Shown here: positions 36,051-47,256 of the stretch, one piece after another
How positions within the stretch are numbered: position 1 is the first letter of the stretch
How the letters are laid out: the number at the start of each line of letters is the position of its first letter
Source of the DNA: Vitis vinifera
Lineage: Eukaryota; Streptophyta; Magnoliopsida; Vitales; Vitaceae
DNA length: 64,000 nt
Direction: 5' to 3'
Assembly: GCF_030704535.1 (NCBI RefSeq)
Contig: NC_081810.1
Span: forward strand, 5,613,501 to 5,677,500
Program-made: the position numbers and the translations under genes
The notes under the pieces: model-generated
Seen by the model: the letters and a program-made list of their open reading frames with translations, nothing else
Told to the model about the DNA's origin: nothing
Database searches by the model: none

Positions 36051-37563
36051 TAAATAGCTTTGAAAATTGGTTAATTACTACATAATTTTAAATATGTTTT
36101 ATTTTTGTTTAGATTTTCTTTTTATGGTGAATTAAACATAAAAAAATAAATAAAATAAAATAATTTTTTTTAATTTATCCTGAGTAGCAAGGAAAATGAT
36201 AAAAAAATAATTTTTTCATATTTAGATTCATTATGAAAAATAAGCCAAATGAGTTTAAAGCAATATAAAAATTATGTATTAACCTTTTTTTTTTTACTTT
36301 TTTCTATTCTTCTATGTTTTTTCTTAATAGGAACAAAATAGGGAGAAAAATAGAAAGAAAAAGGGGGTGAAATTATAAAATAAATTTTTAAATATATTAT
36401 TTTCTTATTTTTTGAAACTAATTCACTTTTTTTTCATAATAAATTAAATATAAAAAAATTATTTTTCTCCTTAATACTTGACAATAACCAAATTTTGCCT
36501 TATTATATGATATCATTAACAAGAACAATTTAAATAAGAAACTTCCTATGCCTAAAGTTCAAGCCTTTGATGTATTTATGTGAATATTATGAATATTTGA
36601 AGGCTTAGCCGTTATACGACATGACAAAACAAGAGACAAAAGAAAAGACAAAAAAGTTTAAGAAAATAACTCAATTAGAAAAGAAATGGGATAAAGTATA
36701 AAGACATAGAAGATAAGTGTATATTCATTAAGGATTAATGGAAAAATAAAGGTATTTATTCATTTAAGGAAGTTATAATTTTTGTTTTTGTTACTAATTA
36801 AGGTATTTACTTTAATATACTTTTATTTTATATTTAAAATTAAAATGGGTGATTTTAAATATATTTCCACCCCTCCTCAAAGTTGTGGGGTAGGGGCAGA
36901 GTTTTTTTGTATGTGTTTAAATTCTTTATTGTTTTTTTTTAATTCTAATATATTAAAATTCAATGTAAACTACAAATAGATTAATTAATTTATATATATT
37001 TTATTTTATTTGTATGAGAAATAATCATGAAAGGGTAAACAAAAATAAATAAATAAAATTATTTTTATTTAATTTTATATATAAACGAGACGATGAGAGG
37101 CAATAACCAAACTTAAGTTAAATCTTTTAAAAAAAATTCAAATGAATTGTTGTTTTGTTTAAAGTACCCTACCAAATCCATTTTATTAGAGAAATGGTAG
37201 GGTGTGGCAGGGTAGCCACAAAAACCCTATTATCATACCTAATTAGGATTGAAATTATAATTCATATGGTGTTATAGATGTGTTGATAAGTCGAGTCGCC
37301 CAATTTGTCCCATGACCCAACATATCAAAATATTAGGTTGAATCAATCCGACCCAATTAATTGTAGTAGGTTATATTGATATGACTCACTCTTTTAGATC
37401 ATATTAGGTATAAGAGCATGATTGATTATATTATGTCATTATATTTGTCTATTGTGTCTTACTTTTAAACGTTGAGTAATGTGATGGTTGGATGGTTGCC
37501 AATCCAATTGAAAAAAGAAGTATAATTATAAGTCAAAAGTTTGTAGTTAAACCTCAAATCTTA
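36051..37563. other. AT-rich spacer duplicated with the metallothionein unit
   Basis: No gene was seen. The block 36,800-37,440 (AGATTAATTAATTTATAT, TATGAGAAATAATCA and a GTCGAGTCGCCCAA-type stretch) recurs diverged at about 44,440-45,070, and partly at 43,945-44,160. Confidence 0.55.
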
Positions 37564-37784
37564 GGTTGTGTTTGTTTTTTAGCTTAATAGAAAAAGCCAA
37601 ATATTTTAGCTTTTTCTATTCAGCTAAAAGTAACTTATTGACATCAACCAACATCATTAAACTAAACTTATTGATAATAAGTTCACTTTAATTATGTTGG
37701 TTAGTATTAATAAGGTACTTTTATCTGAATAGAAAAAGTCAAAATATTTGACTTTTTCTATTCAGCCAAAAAACAAACACCACC
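37564..37784. mobile_element. Tourist-like MITE, copy 2, with TTA target duplication
   Basis: It starts GGTTGTGTTTGTTTTTTAGC and ends CCAAAAAACAAACACCACC, flanked on both sides by TTA. The duplicated spacer ahead of gene C (about 45,150) has the uninterrupted sequence CAAATCTTAATGTCATTAAAC, where this copy has CAAATC-TTA-element-TTA-ATCTCATTAAAC. This empty site proves the insertion and the 3-bp target duplication, which points to the PIF/Harbinger (Tourist) class. Confidence 0.92.
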
Positions 37785-38929
37785 TTAATCTCATTAAACT
37801 TTTGATGGTTTGTTAGTCTTAAAGTTGAAATAAAATACTTAATGCTCAATTAGATCACCATAGTTTGTTTTGTAATCATTAAAATTAATCATGGAAAATC
37901 CTGGACTAACATTTTGTATTTTCTCTAATCAATCAAATATAAGAAAATTAATTTTCTTATTTTTTAAGTACTTTTGGGAACCAAATATCCTTAATTTAAT
38001 TTGTTAATTTGAGCATGCATGCTACTCTTTGAATCGTGGAAAGGAGATTTGAAATTGAAGTAAAAAAGATTTTTTTAAAAAGGGATCTCAAGATAATTTA
38101 TATTAACGTATCTTTCGGGGATTTTTTTTTGTTAAAAAAAAAAAAATTATATCTCAAGTGATTTGAACCATTTGGGTTTGGAATCACTTTGTGCCATCGG
38201 GCTACACGTCGTTGATGGATTAGAAAAAAATTTCCCTTTTATTTTACATATGAAAATGACTTTTTTTTTTTTTTTTTGAAAAAGAAAAAAAATCGGAGCC
38301 TTCTTTGAACTTTCTTGATTCAACTATTCGACAACTACAATGAAATAATTAAGTGACAGGTAGGCGAAAATTTAAGTAGAAATAGTGATTAAATATGAAA
38401 TTTTTAGGAATAGATTGCACCGAGGAATTGATATTGTAAATAAGTTAATTATTTTTAAAAATTTTATAATAATAATTTTTATATAAAATATAGAAATTTT
38501 CATATAGAAAATATAGGTGTATTCTTAAAAAATATTTTTTAAAATTTTAAAATTGAAGCTAATAAATTTTTTTAACACATTAATTTTTTGAATAATTTTT
38601 TTAAATAAGTATTTTATATAAAAATTATTAATTTTTTATTTTGGAAAATAAGGATAATTAAATTAGTTTAAAGATAAACTAATAAAGAAATTAATATTAA
38701 ATAAGTTAAGGAGGAGTTTAGTTGGTCAATTTGTTATTGTTTTGTATGATACATTATTAGAGGCATTTGTTTAGAATATTTTCCTAAGAAAATTGTTTTT
38801 CCTTTCTTCGTAATATTTTTATTTATTTTTATTCTTGTAGATAAAGTCACCTACCTTGAAAATTGACAAGTGACAGTGACAGGTAAAGAAGAGATTTGTT
38901 AGACGTTACATTGGGAAATCCGATACACT

Positions 38930-39073
38930 TTGGTTGTATCGATATCTCCACGCAACTGACGTCATACTCATCCACGTGTACGGTTCAAATGCTCCGCTCC
39001 TCTCCACTCCGTCGCTATAAGTAGGAGTTGAGTCCCCTCCTTTGAGAACTCATCCCCTTTTCCTTCTGAGAAC
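38930..39073 (+). promoter_or_regulatory. Promoter and short leader of metallothionein B
   Basis: TCCACGTGTACGGTTCA is at 38,971-38,987 and TATAAGTA at 39,016-39,023. A perfect palindrome TGACGTCA (as-1/CRE-like core) is at 38,957-38,964; the matching positions in C and D read TGCCATCA and TACCATTA. The leader is only about 50 bp from TATA to ATG, because about 55 bp present in A and C are missing. Confidence 0.7.
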
Positions 39074-39810
39074 ATGTCTGGCTGTGGTTGTGGCTCTAGT
39101 TGTGGCTGCGGCAGCGACTGCAAGTAAATAAACTTGCTTTATGTCAATTTCTTTTTCTGGCTTTGTCAATTTCGTAGAAAATGTTTTCTTTTCCTAGTAA
39201 CAGCAAGTCTCGTCGTTCTCGATATCTTTTTCTCTTTCTTTGAATTGCCATCCTCTGCGTTTGGTTGCTGGGAAAGTATATTATGCCGGTTGAAAACGAA
39301 AGAAAATTTCAATGGGTTTTCTTCTTAATTTTCTGGCCCCCACTATTCACAGCATTCAGCAATCAAACGGAGCCTAATCCCGAACTGGGGTTCTACAAAC
39401 ATCATTTTTCATCTCTTAATCGTTTTCTTCGGCGATTCGACTCCCCCGTTTTGTCTGGTCCTTTTCCTTTTGAATCATTTGCTTATTTCTTTCCCCTTTT
39501 CCTTGAATATATTTGCAGATGTGGCAAGATGTACCCTGACCTGGGTTCCTCGGAGAAAGCCACCACCGCTGCCACCATCATCACCGGGGTCGCACCAGTG
39601 AAGATGTACCTACAAATTAAAAAATAAAAAATAAGCTTTCTCCTTTTCGCATATTTTCCGGGAAATTAATGAATTATTTATTCTTTGACTAAAATTTTTG
39701 GCAGGCACTCTGAGGGATCGGAGATGAGCCTGGAAGGAGGGAAAGGCTGCAAGTCTGGGAATGCCTGCAAGTGCGGAAATAGCTGCAACTGCGATCCATG
39801 CAACTGCTAG
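39074..39810 (+). CDS. Metallothionein B, six-Cys N-terminal domain
   Basis: Exons 39,074-39,123, 39,519-39,605 and 39,705-39,810 encode 80 aa. The N-terminal domain (MSGCGCGSSCGCGSDCKCG) has six Cys as three CxC pairs, the layout usually called type 1, while the linker ([14 protein letters not shown]...GVAPVKM) and exon structure are those of copy A. The C-terminal domain reads GCKSGNACKCGNSC followed by NCDPCNC: seven Cys, one of the two CKC pairs having become CKS. Intron phases are identical to A, C and D. The protein presumably binds fewer metal ions than A. No disabling change was seen. Its 3' flank continues the duplicated unit and, from about 40.6 kb, carries a copy of the ObgM gene's 5' end. 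Confidence 0.88.
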
Positions 39811-40599
39811 AGGCGAATAAGCAAGAAGATGGGAACAGTGCCTCAAGTATCTATGGTCTATTTAAATAAGGGAAAGAAGAAAAAAATGGAAGTGGATTCC
39901 TGGTTGTGTGACTGTTATTAGTTGTTGTGGATGTAAGGTCTGTAAAAATAAGGCAGCCATGGGGGCTTGCAGAGCTTTCATGGCTACCGCCTAGGTGACT
40001 TCGTTATATTTTAATGTGCTTGTTAGTGTGATGCATGTATGATGTGTGGAAGGAAGGTTTGAATTATATTTTATATGAATAGCTCCTTTCAGTCACGCTC
40101 TCGTCTTTTATCAATGGCCTTTTTAACTCAATTCTTGATTAATTTGAAATGTATTGATAAAAATATTTTTGGTTTTATTATTATTAACACGTGTAAAGTA
40201 GTACCAAAATAATGATGTGATTTGTTGGAAATTAATAGTTGAAAATTAGAGCAATTCAACGTAATACAAGTACATATCATCACGGGATAAAATATAAGAA
40301 ATCAAATATTAACACAAGAATACGATATTATAATATACAAGTTGGTTAAAAAGCTCCCGATACAATGTATCTTGTTGTCCAACTGTACATCCACTTGCTT
40401 TGTTTGTCGTGCTAAATTTTTTGGAAACTAAGGTAATAAGAATAATATATGGTAAATTAATTTTTTTGGAATATTAATATAATATTATAAAAAGTATTTT
40501 ATACCCGACTCTAAAAAAGATCCTCTAATATATACTTAATTAATTCAATATAATTATGTAGATTTAAAAAAATTTAATTATTTATGAAATTCATTTTAA
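39811..40599. other. 3' flank of metallothionein B and spacer
   Basis: The shared 3'UTR block (GAAGATGGGAACAGTGCCTC and TATTTAAATAAG) is followed by AT-rich spacer. The stretch 40,440-40,600 matches 60,190-60,330 ahead of gene D (GGTAAATTA, TTGGAATATTAA, CTAATATATACTTAATTAAT). Confidence 0.5.
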
Positions 40600-40604
40600 A
40601 TCCA

Positions 40605-41410
40605 ATTAATAAACTGTCCAAGATATTTATTAAATGTATTAGAAATCAGCCCACCTACAGCCCAATGGTTCAAAAATTGGGCCGTCCCGCCCAGGCTAAG
40701 CTCATTATAATCTTTAGGGCTGCGGCTCAAGAAACCCCGAGTTCTCTTTACACCTATCATTTCTCCAATATCTCGCCGTTGGATTGCTCTGAGTAGTGAG
40801 TTCAAGCCTTCAAGGTACTGCTCCAATCTCTATTCCCAATTCTTTCTATCGACTTCTAGGTTAGATACAGTCGTGTGGATGCTGAGAAAACAATGCGAAA
40901 ATGAAAGAAAATTTTGACCATCTAGGGCTCGACAATACGGATCTTTTTGGCTTTGTTAAATCTGAGTGTTTTTTTTTCTTTTAATTTAATTTAATTTTTG
41001 TTTGTTTTGAAGTTTTGGCAGCAAAGACAGTGAGAGAAATAACATAGGAATCAAAATGTAGTTTTCTTTTATTTTTCTTCATTTTCTTGCTTACCAAACA
41101 GAGGGTCGGATTTCACTGAGTGCTTTTTATCTTGGAATTGTTGAAATTTTGAACTCTAAAATTTTCACCAGCAACGAGTTAGGGGCCTGTTTGGCTAATT
41201 TGTCCTGAAGGTTTCTTCTTCCCTTTTTCCCTTTTTGTCTTATTAAGCAAAATTCGACAGACAACATAAAAGTGAAAATGTTGCTTTCTTTTATTGCTTT
41301 ATTTTCTGGGAAACCAAACAGATAGCTAGGTTTTCTCTTTTAATGCTTTTAACTTGTTAATGTTATTGCTGAAAATTTTGAATTCTAGGATTAGAACATT
41401 ATCTTGTACA
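40605..41410 (+). repeat. Duplicate of the ObgM promoter, leader exon and 5'UTR intron start
   Basis: This stretch follows 21,375-22,320 in the same order. It has CTACAGCCCAATGGTTCAA and TTGGGC site II-like boxes, a leader ending TTCAAG|GTACTGCTCCAATCTC (donor conserved), TTAGATACAGTCGTGTGG, TTTGGCAGCAAAG, TTTCACTGAGTGCTTT and GAAAATTTTGAATTCTAGGATT. The two copies differ by point changes and small indels and are clearly old. The telo-box is degraded (TTTAGGGCTG). No ObgM coding exon was copied, so this is a promoter plus non-coding start without a gene. Confidence 0.88.
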
Positions 41411-42427
41411 ATCATATACAAAAAAAAGATCTGCAATTGAATTAATGTTCACTATTTTTTCCATTTAAACATGAAAATTCCAATAGAAGCCTCCGAAAAA
41501 AGGTAAGTAGTATTATCTTAAAAGAAGAAAAGGAATAACTTTATAGTGAAAAATAAGAAAAATGAATTTAATTTTATCATTTGTAACCAATAAATAATAA
41601 AAAAAATTTGCATTTATTATGATCTTTATGATGAATTTATTATGATTGCTACATTTAAACAATGAAGATGTGAAATATCGGGGGGAAATAAGTGATATTA
41701 TATGGGTACTTTGGGAATAATGATTTAGATTCATTTTTTTTTCTTTCACATGTGCACTCAATTCTTTATTTTGTTTTTTTTGTCATTTTATAATTTAAAT
41801 AAAGTAATATTGTTTTGTTGTATATTATTTTAATAAGAAAAATATAATTCGGAGGTTACAAGCTTAACATTCAATCCAAGAATGAAATAAATATTCAATT
41901 GAAGACCGATTCTCTTATATTTTATATTATATTCAATCCAAGAATGATTCTCTTAAATTTTATACATTATCTTGTGGTATTGTGAACATCGATTTGCTTT
42001 TTCATTAATAAAGAATTGAATTAATTTAAAATGAGATTTTAACGTAAAATTTGACTTGCTTGAAATTTGTGGATATGATGTTAGCATTGTTAATAGACTA
42101 TGTTTGGTTCGAAAAGTTTAATAGGAAAATAAAAAGAAGGAAATAAAGTAAATAAAGTTTATAAAATTGTTTCATGTTTCATTGGGCATGAAGTAGGTTA
42201 AGGGAAAAAAAATTATTCAAGGATGTATTTTTTTCAAATTTTCTTTATTTTTATTTACCTTTTATTTTTGGTTCTTGAAAATTTTGAGGAAAAGAAAATA
42301 TAGAAAAAAACAAAAAACAAATTTAAACTTAATAAATTATTATTGAATACTTTATTAATTTTTTCATCCTTAGTAAGAGGGAAGATGCTAAAAATATAAC
42401 TAGGGTTGAGATCATAGTTCATATGAT
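41411..42427. other. AT-rich spacer of the metallothionein array
   Basis: No gene was seen. 41,750-42,340 corresponds to 35,230-35,800 of the previous unit (GTGCACTCAATTCTTTATTT, AAGTTTATAAAATTGTTTCATG). The final bases CATATGAT (42,420-42,427) are the left target duplication of the next element. Confidence 0.6.
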
Positions 42428-43936
42428 CATGGATTGAAAAATCGGAAAATGTCGCCGATATTTCGTCGAAATATCGGTTATCGGGCGGCATGGAAACGAT
42501 AAACGCCACCGATTATCGATCGACGGAAAAATCGGCCAAAAATCGACAAAATCTCCGATATATCGGCGAAATATCGGTGAAGCACCGAAAAATCGGAGAA
42601 AAATCGTGATATTTCCTACCAGTCCAGCCCGCGCAGTTGTGTTTTTCAGCCTGGCTCAAAAATCGTGGATTTAGGGTTCGTGAAATTTAAATCCAATGGC
42701 ACAACAGCAAAGAGACCCCTAAAACAGATCCAGAAAACACAGGGAGCAAAAGAAAAGCAATTTTTTTGGTTTTCTTTGGGAGTTTTGAATGGATTTTCTC
42801 GGAAATCAAACGAGGATGAATTTTCCCGGAAATCGAATGGGGATGGATTTTCTTGGGAATCAAACGGGGGTTGCAAAAAAAAAAAAAATAATAACATGAT
42901 TAGATTAGTACCTGCGAGGATTGAGATTTGAGAGTAGCAGAGGAAAATAGGGCTTTTTAAGGATTCTCTCGCTGGAAGACACCTTCAGAAAAGGGTTCTT
43001 GATGCCCGAGAGAGAAGTGGGTGCCTTTTTTATTTTTTTTTATTTTTAGATTTAGGGGAGATAAAAAAATAAAAAATAAAAAATAAAAAAAACATGAGAA
43101 CAATTTTCTATAAATAATTATTAATTTTCAACTTTTATTTGGATTATTAAATAAATTTATATTAATAAAAAAAGTTGTTATCACATTTTTTAATAAATTT
43201 TAAAAATTAAATCTCAAATAAGATATTTTATATAAATTAATTTAATTTATCATTTAAAATATAATAAAATATATAAAAAAATCATGAGAACAATTTTCCA
43301 CTCTCTATATAAATAATTATTAATTATCAACCTTTATTTTTATTATTAAATAAATTAATATTAATAGAAAAAGTTATTATCACATATTTTTAATAAAATT
43401 TTAAAAATTAAATCTCAAATAAGATATTTTATATAAATTAATTTAATTTTTCATTTAAAATATAATAAAATATATTTTAATAAAAATATTTTAAAATTTT
43501 TAAAATAAATACTGTCTTCAACAAGATGAACTCCCTTCATCTAATAATATATTGAAACTACATCGATATCTTTCTTAGTATAAAGACTATTGCAATCTCA
43601 TATTTCTTAACTCAATTTTAACTTTATACACTTTCAAAATTCATATATATTATTTTTAAAATTCAAATATCGAATCTACCAATATATCTCTATTTACGAT
43701 ATTTTTCTTCTTAATTATATATATATCAATTACACTTACAAGATAACTTTAAAATGTGTATTCTTACTTATGTTATCATTTTTTGAAGTTTTTTCAAGCA
43801 TTCCTATTAATTTTAAATAATTTTCACTCCACCGATATTTATGAAAAAATATCCACCGATATTTCTCCGATATTTCCGATATATCCGTAAAATTGAAGTA
43901 TCGATATATCTGTAAAAACCGATATTTCAATCCTTG
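42428..43936. mobile_element. Non-autonomous hAT element with perfect 8-bp target duplication
   Basis: Ends CATGGATTGAAA and, reversed, CAAGGATTGAAA are flanked by identical CATATGAT (42,420-42,427 and 43,937-43,944). The 1,509-bp interior has no transposase. Both subterminal regions are packed with CCGATATTTC/ATCGG motifs, a usual place for transposase binding. The central part (about 42,660-42,960) has a moderately GC-rich block with three imperfect copies of about 27 bp (CGGAAATCAAACGAGGATGA type). About 43,093-43,475 is an AT-rich tandem pair of about 190 bp each, beginning CATGAGAACAATTTTC. Confidence 0.92.
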
Positions 43937-43944
43937 CATATGAT

Positions 43945-46320
43945 ATAATAAATGTGTAAAATGGGTCAGGCAGTTCGATTTGGTTATACCAAAAGATCAG
44001 GCTGGGTTGACCCGATCCTATTATTGTAGTGAGTCATACTGACATGACTTGGTTTTTTGGATTATACTAGGCCTAAGGGCATGGTCCATCATGGTAGGCC
44101 ATCACGCCGACCTATTGTGTCTTATTTTTAAATGTTGAGTAATGCATATTATTAATAGTTAGGGCGGTGCCAATTAAGATACGATATATAAGTGTGGTCC
44201 CACTCATACAATGTATGAAATTTGGACCATAGTGATGTTTTATCATTTTAGGTAAAGGAAAATAATTTAATATGTTAAAATTAAACGTGTATATTCATTA
44301 AGTTTCTATGAAAATAAAGGTAGTTATTCATTTAAGTTTAAGCATAAAAGTCAATTATAGAAGTTAAGATTTTAGTTTTTGCTAATAATTAAGGTATTTG
44401 CTTGAACACAGTTTTATTTTATATTTATAAATAAAATGGATGGTTTTAAATATATTTTCATCCTGTCTCAAACTTGGATTGGGTTGGGTTGGTGGTTGGG
44501 GAATTTTTGGTATGTGTTTAAATTCTTTAGTCTTTTTAAAAATTCTAATATATTAAAATAAAATGTAAGCTACAAATAGATTAATTAATTTATATTTTAT
44601 TTATATGAGAAATAGTCACATTTTTATTTAAAATATATTAAAAAGGGAAAACAAAAAATAAATAAAAAGAATTATTTTTATTTAATTTTATATATAAACG
44701 GAAGGACGAGGTAGTAACCAATATTAAGTTAGGTAGTTTTAAAAAAATATTCTCAAATGAGTTTTTGATTTGTTTAGAGTACTCTTGCAAATACCTTTTA
44801 TTATAGAAAAGGTGGGGTGGGTTAACCCTATTATCATCTCTAATTAGGGTTGCGATTATGGTTAATAGATGTGTTAAAAGGGTCAGACCAAACTAGACCT
44901 GTGACTCGACACACCAAAAGATCAGGTTGGACCGACTTAACCAAATTATTATAATGACTCACGTTGTAATGACTCACATTGATATGGCTCAATCTTTTGG
45001 GTCATACTAGGCCAAAGGACATGTTCTATCGTGCTAGGTCATCATGTTGACCTATCATGCCTTATTTTTAAACGTGGAGTAATAAATATTTGAGAGAAAT
45101 GAGAAAAGAAGGAAAATTATAATTATAGGTAAAAAGCTTGAAATTAAACCTCAAATCTTAATGTCATTAAACTTTTCATGGTTTGATATTTTTAAAGTTG
45201 AAATAAAATATTAAATGCACAATTAGGTTACCATTGTTTATTTTGTAATTATTAAAATTAAGAATGGAAAATCCTAAACTACCATTTTGTAATTATTTTT
45301 AAAGTACTTTTCGGAACCAAATATCGTTAATTTAATTTGTTAATTTGAGTATGCTACTCTTTGAATCGTCAGAAGGAGATTTGAAATTGAAGTAAAAAAA
45401 ATTATATTAGAAAGGGATCTCTAGATGATTTGAACCATTTGGGTTTTGAATCACTTTGTGCCACTGAGCTACACATCTTTGACTTGAGTTGGAAAAAATT
45501 TACCTTATATTTTACATATGAAAATGACCTTTTTTTTTCCAAAAAAGGAAAAAAGGAAAAAAAAATCAGAGTTGCCTTCTTTGAACTTTCTAGATTCAAA
45601 TTATCTTTATAAAGAAGAAAAAAGAAAGAAAAAAAGACTGAACTACTTGTTTACAGACCTATTCCACAACTACGGTGAAATACAGCTCCTCTTAATAAAG
45701 TTGCAGGTAGACGGAAATTTATTGAAACAGTGATCAAATATGAAATTTTTAGAAATAGATTGTACCGAGGAATTGATATTGTAAATAAGATAATTATTTT
45801 TAAATTTTTTATATAAAATATAGAAATTTTCATATAGAAAATTATAGATGCATTCTTAAAAAAATTAAAAAATTAAAATTAAAGAAAATAAATTTTGTTA
45901 ACGCCTTAATTTTCTGAATAATTTTTAATTTTTTAAAATAAGTCTTTTATAAATTATTTTATTTTATATAAAAATGATTAATTTTTTATTTTGGCAAATA
46001 AGGATAATTAAATTAGTTTAAAGATAAACAAATAAAAAATTTAATATTAAATAAGTTAAGGAGTTGGACAATTTCATATTGTTTTTGTATGATACAGCAT
46101 TGTTTATTCGAGGAACGCGATAACTTCGGAAATATCTATATTTAAAATATTTTACTAAGAAAATTGTTTTTCCTTTCTTCGTAATATTTTTATTCTTGTA
46201 GATAAAGTCACCTAACCCCGACAAATGACAAGTGACAGTGAGAGGTAAAGAGTGATTTGTCAGACGTTACGTGGGGGAAATCGTATACACTTCGGTTGTA
46301 TCGATATCTCCACGCAACTG
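43945..46320. repeat. Spacer and upstream part of metallothionein unit C
   Basis: It contains two diverged copies (about 43,945-44,160 and 44,850-45,070) of a block found once near 37,240-37,440. From about 45,300 the upstream region parallels that of gene B (GGAACCAAATATCGTTAATT, TATGCTACTCTTTGAATCGT, AGGATAATTAAATTAG). No gene was seen. Confidence 0.65.
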
Positions 46321-46489
46321 CCATCATAGTCATCCACGTGTACGGTTCAAATGCTCCGCTCCTCTCCTCTCCGTCGCTATAACTAGGAGTCATGTCCTTC
46401 CCTAGAGATCTCGTCCTATACCCTTTGTGTTCAGAGCATCCCATTTCCAAGGAAAATCCTTTTCGATCACACCCTTTTCCCCTGAGAAC
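46321..46489 (+). promoter_or_regulatory. Promoter and leader of metallothionein C
   Basis: TCCACGTGTACGGTTCA is at 46,333-46,349. A weak TATA box, TATAACTA, is at 46,378-46,385, 112 bp before the ATG. The long leader resembles that of gene A. Confidence 0.65.
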
Positions 46490-47256
46490 ATGTCTGGCTG
46501 TGGTTGTGGCTCTAGCTGTGGTTGTGGCAGCGACTGCAAGTAAATATACTTTCTTTATGTCAATTTCTTTTTCTGGCTTTGTCAATTTCATAGAAAATGT
46601 TTTCTTTTGCTAGTAACAGGATGTCTCGTAGTTCTTGATGTCTTTTCCTTTTTCGATTTCTTTTCTCTTTTTTTGAATTGGCATGCCCTGCGTTTGGTTG
46701 CTGGGAAAGTATATTATGCCGGTTAAAACTTAAAATCAAAAGAAAATTTCAATGGGTTTCCTTTTTAATTTTCTGGCCCCCACTATTCTCAGCAACGGAA
46801 CGCGGCCTAATCACGAATTGGGGTTCTACAGTGTAAAAACCATCATTTTTCGTCACTCAAATCATTTTCTTCGGCGATTTGATTCCCCCGTTTTGTCTGG
46901 TCCTTTTCCTTGTGAATCATTTGCTTATTTCTTTCCCTTTTTCCTTGTATATATTTGCAGATGCGGCAAGATGTACCCTGACCTGGGTTCCTCAGAGAAA
47001 GCCACCACCGCTGTCACCATCATCACCGGGGTCGCACCAGTGAAGATGTACCTACAAATTAGAAAAAAAAAAAAAATTGAACTTTCACTTTCTCGCATAT
47101 TTTCAGGGAAATTAATGAATTAATTATTCCTTGACTAAAAATTTTGGCAGGCTCTCTGAGGGATCGGAGACGAGCCTGGAAGGAGGGAAAGGCTGCAAGT
47201 CTGGAAATGCCTGCAAGTGCGGAAATAACTGCAACTGCGATCCATGCAACTGCTAA
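46490..47256 (+). CDS. Metallothionein C, near-duplicate of B
   Basis: Exons 46,490-46,539, 46,961-47,047 and 47,151-47,256 encode 80 aa. The N-terminal domain is identical to that of B (six Cys as three CxC pairs). The rest differs at only a few positions: AVTIITG for AATIITG, KMLSEGSETS for KMHSEGSEMS, and GNNC for GNSC. The CKS change in the first C-terminal pair is shared with B, so B and C descend from one altered copy. Splice sites are intact. The TATA box is weaker than in A and B, so expression may differ. Confidence 0.88.

Noticed and set aside
40605-41410. A second Obg gene
   Set aside because: Only the promoter, leader exon and intron start are copied. None of the glycine-rich Obg fold or GTPase motifs occur nearby.
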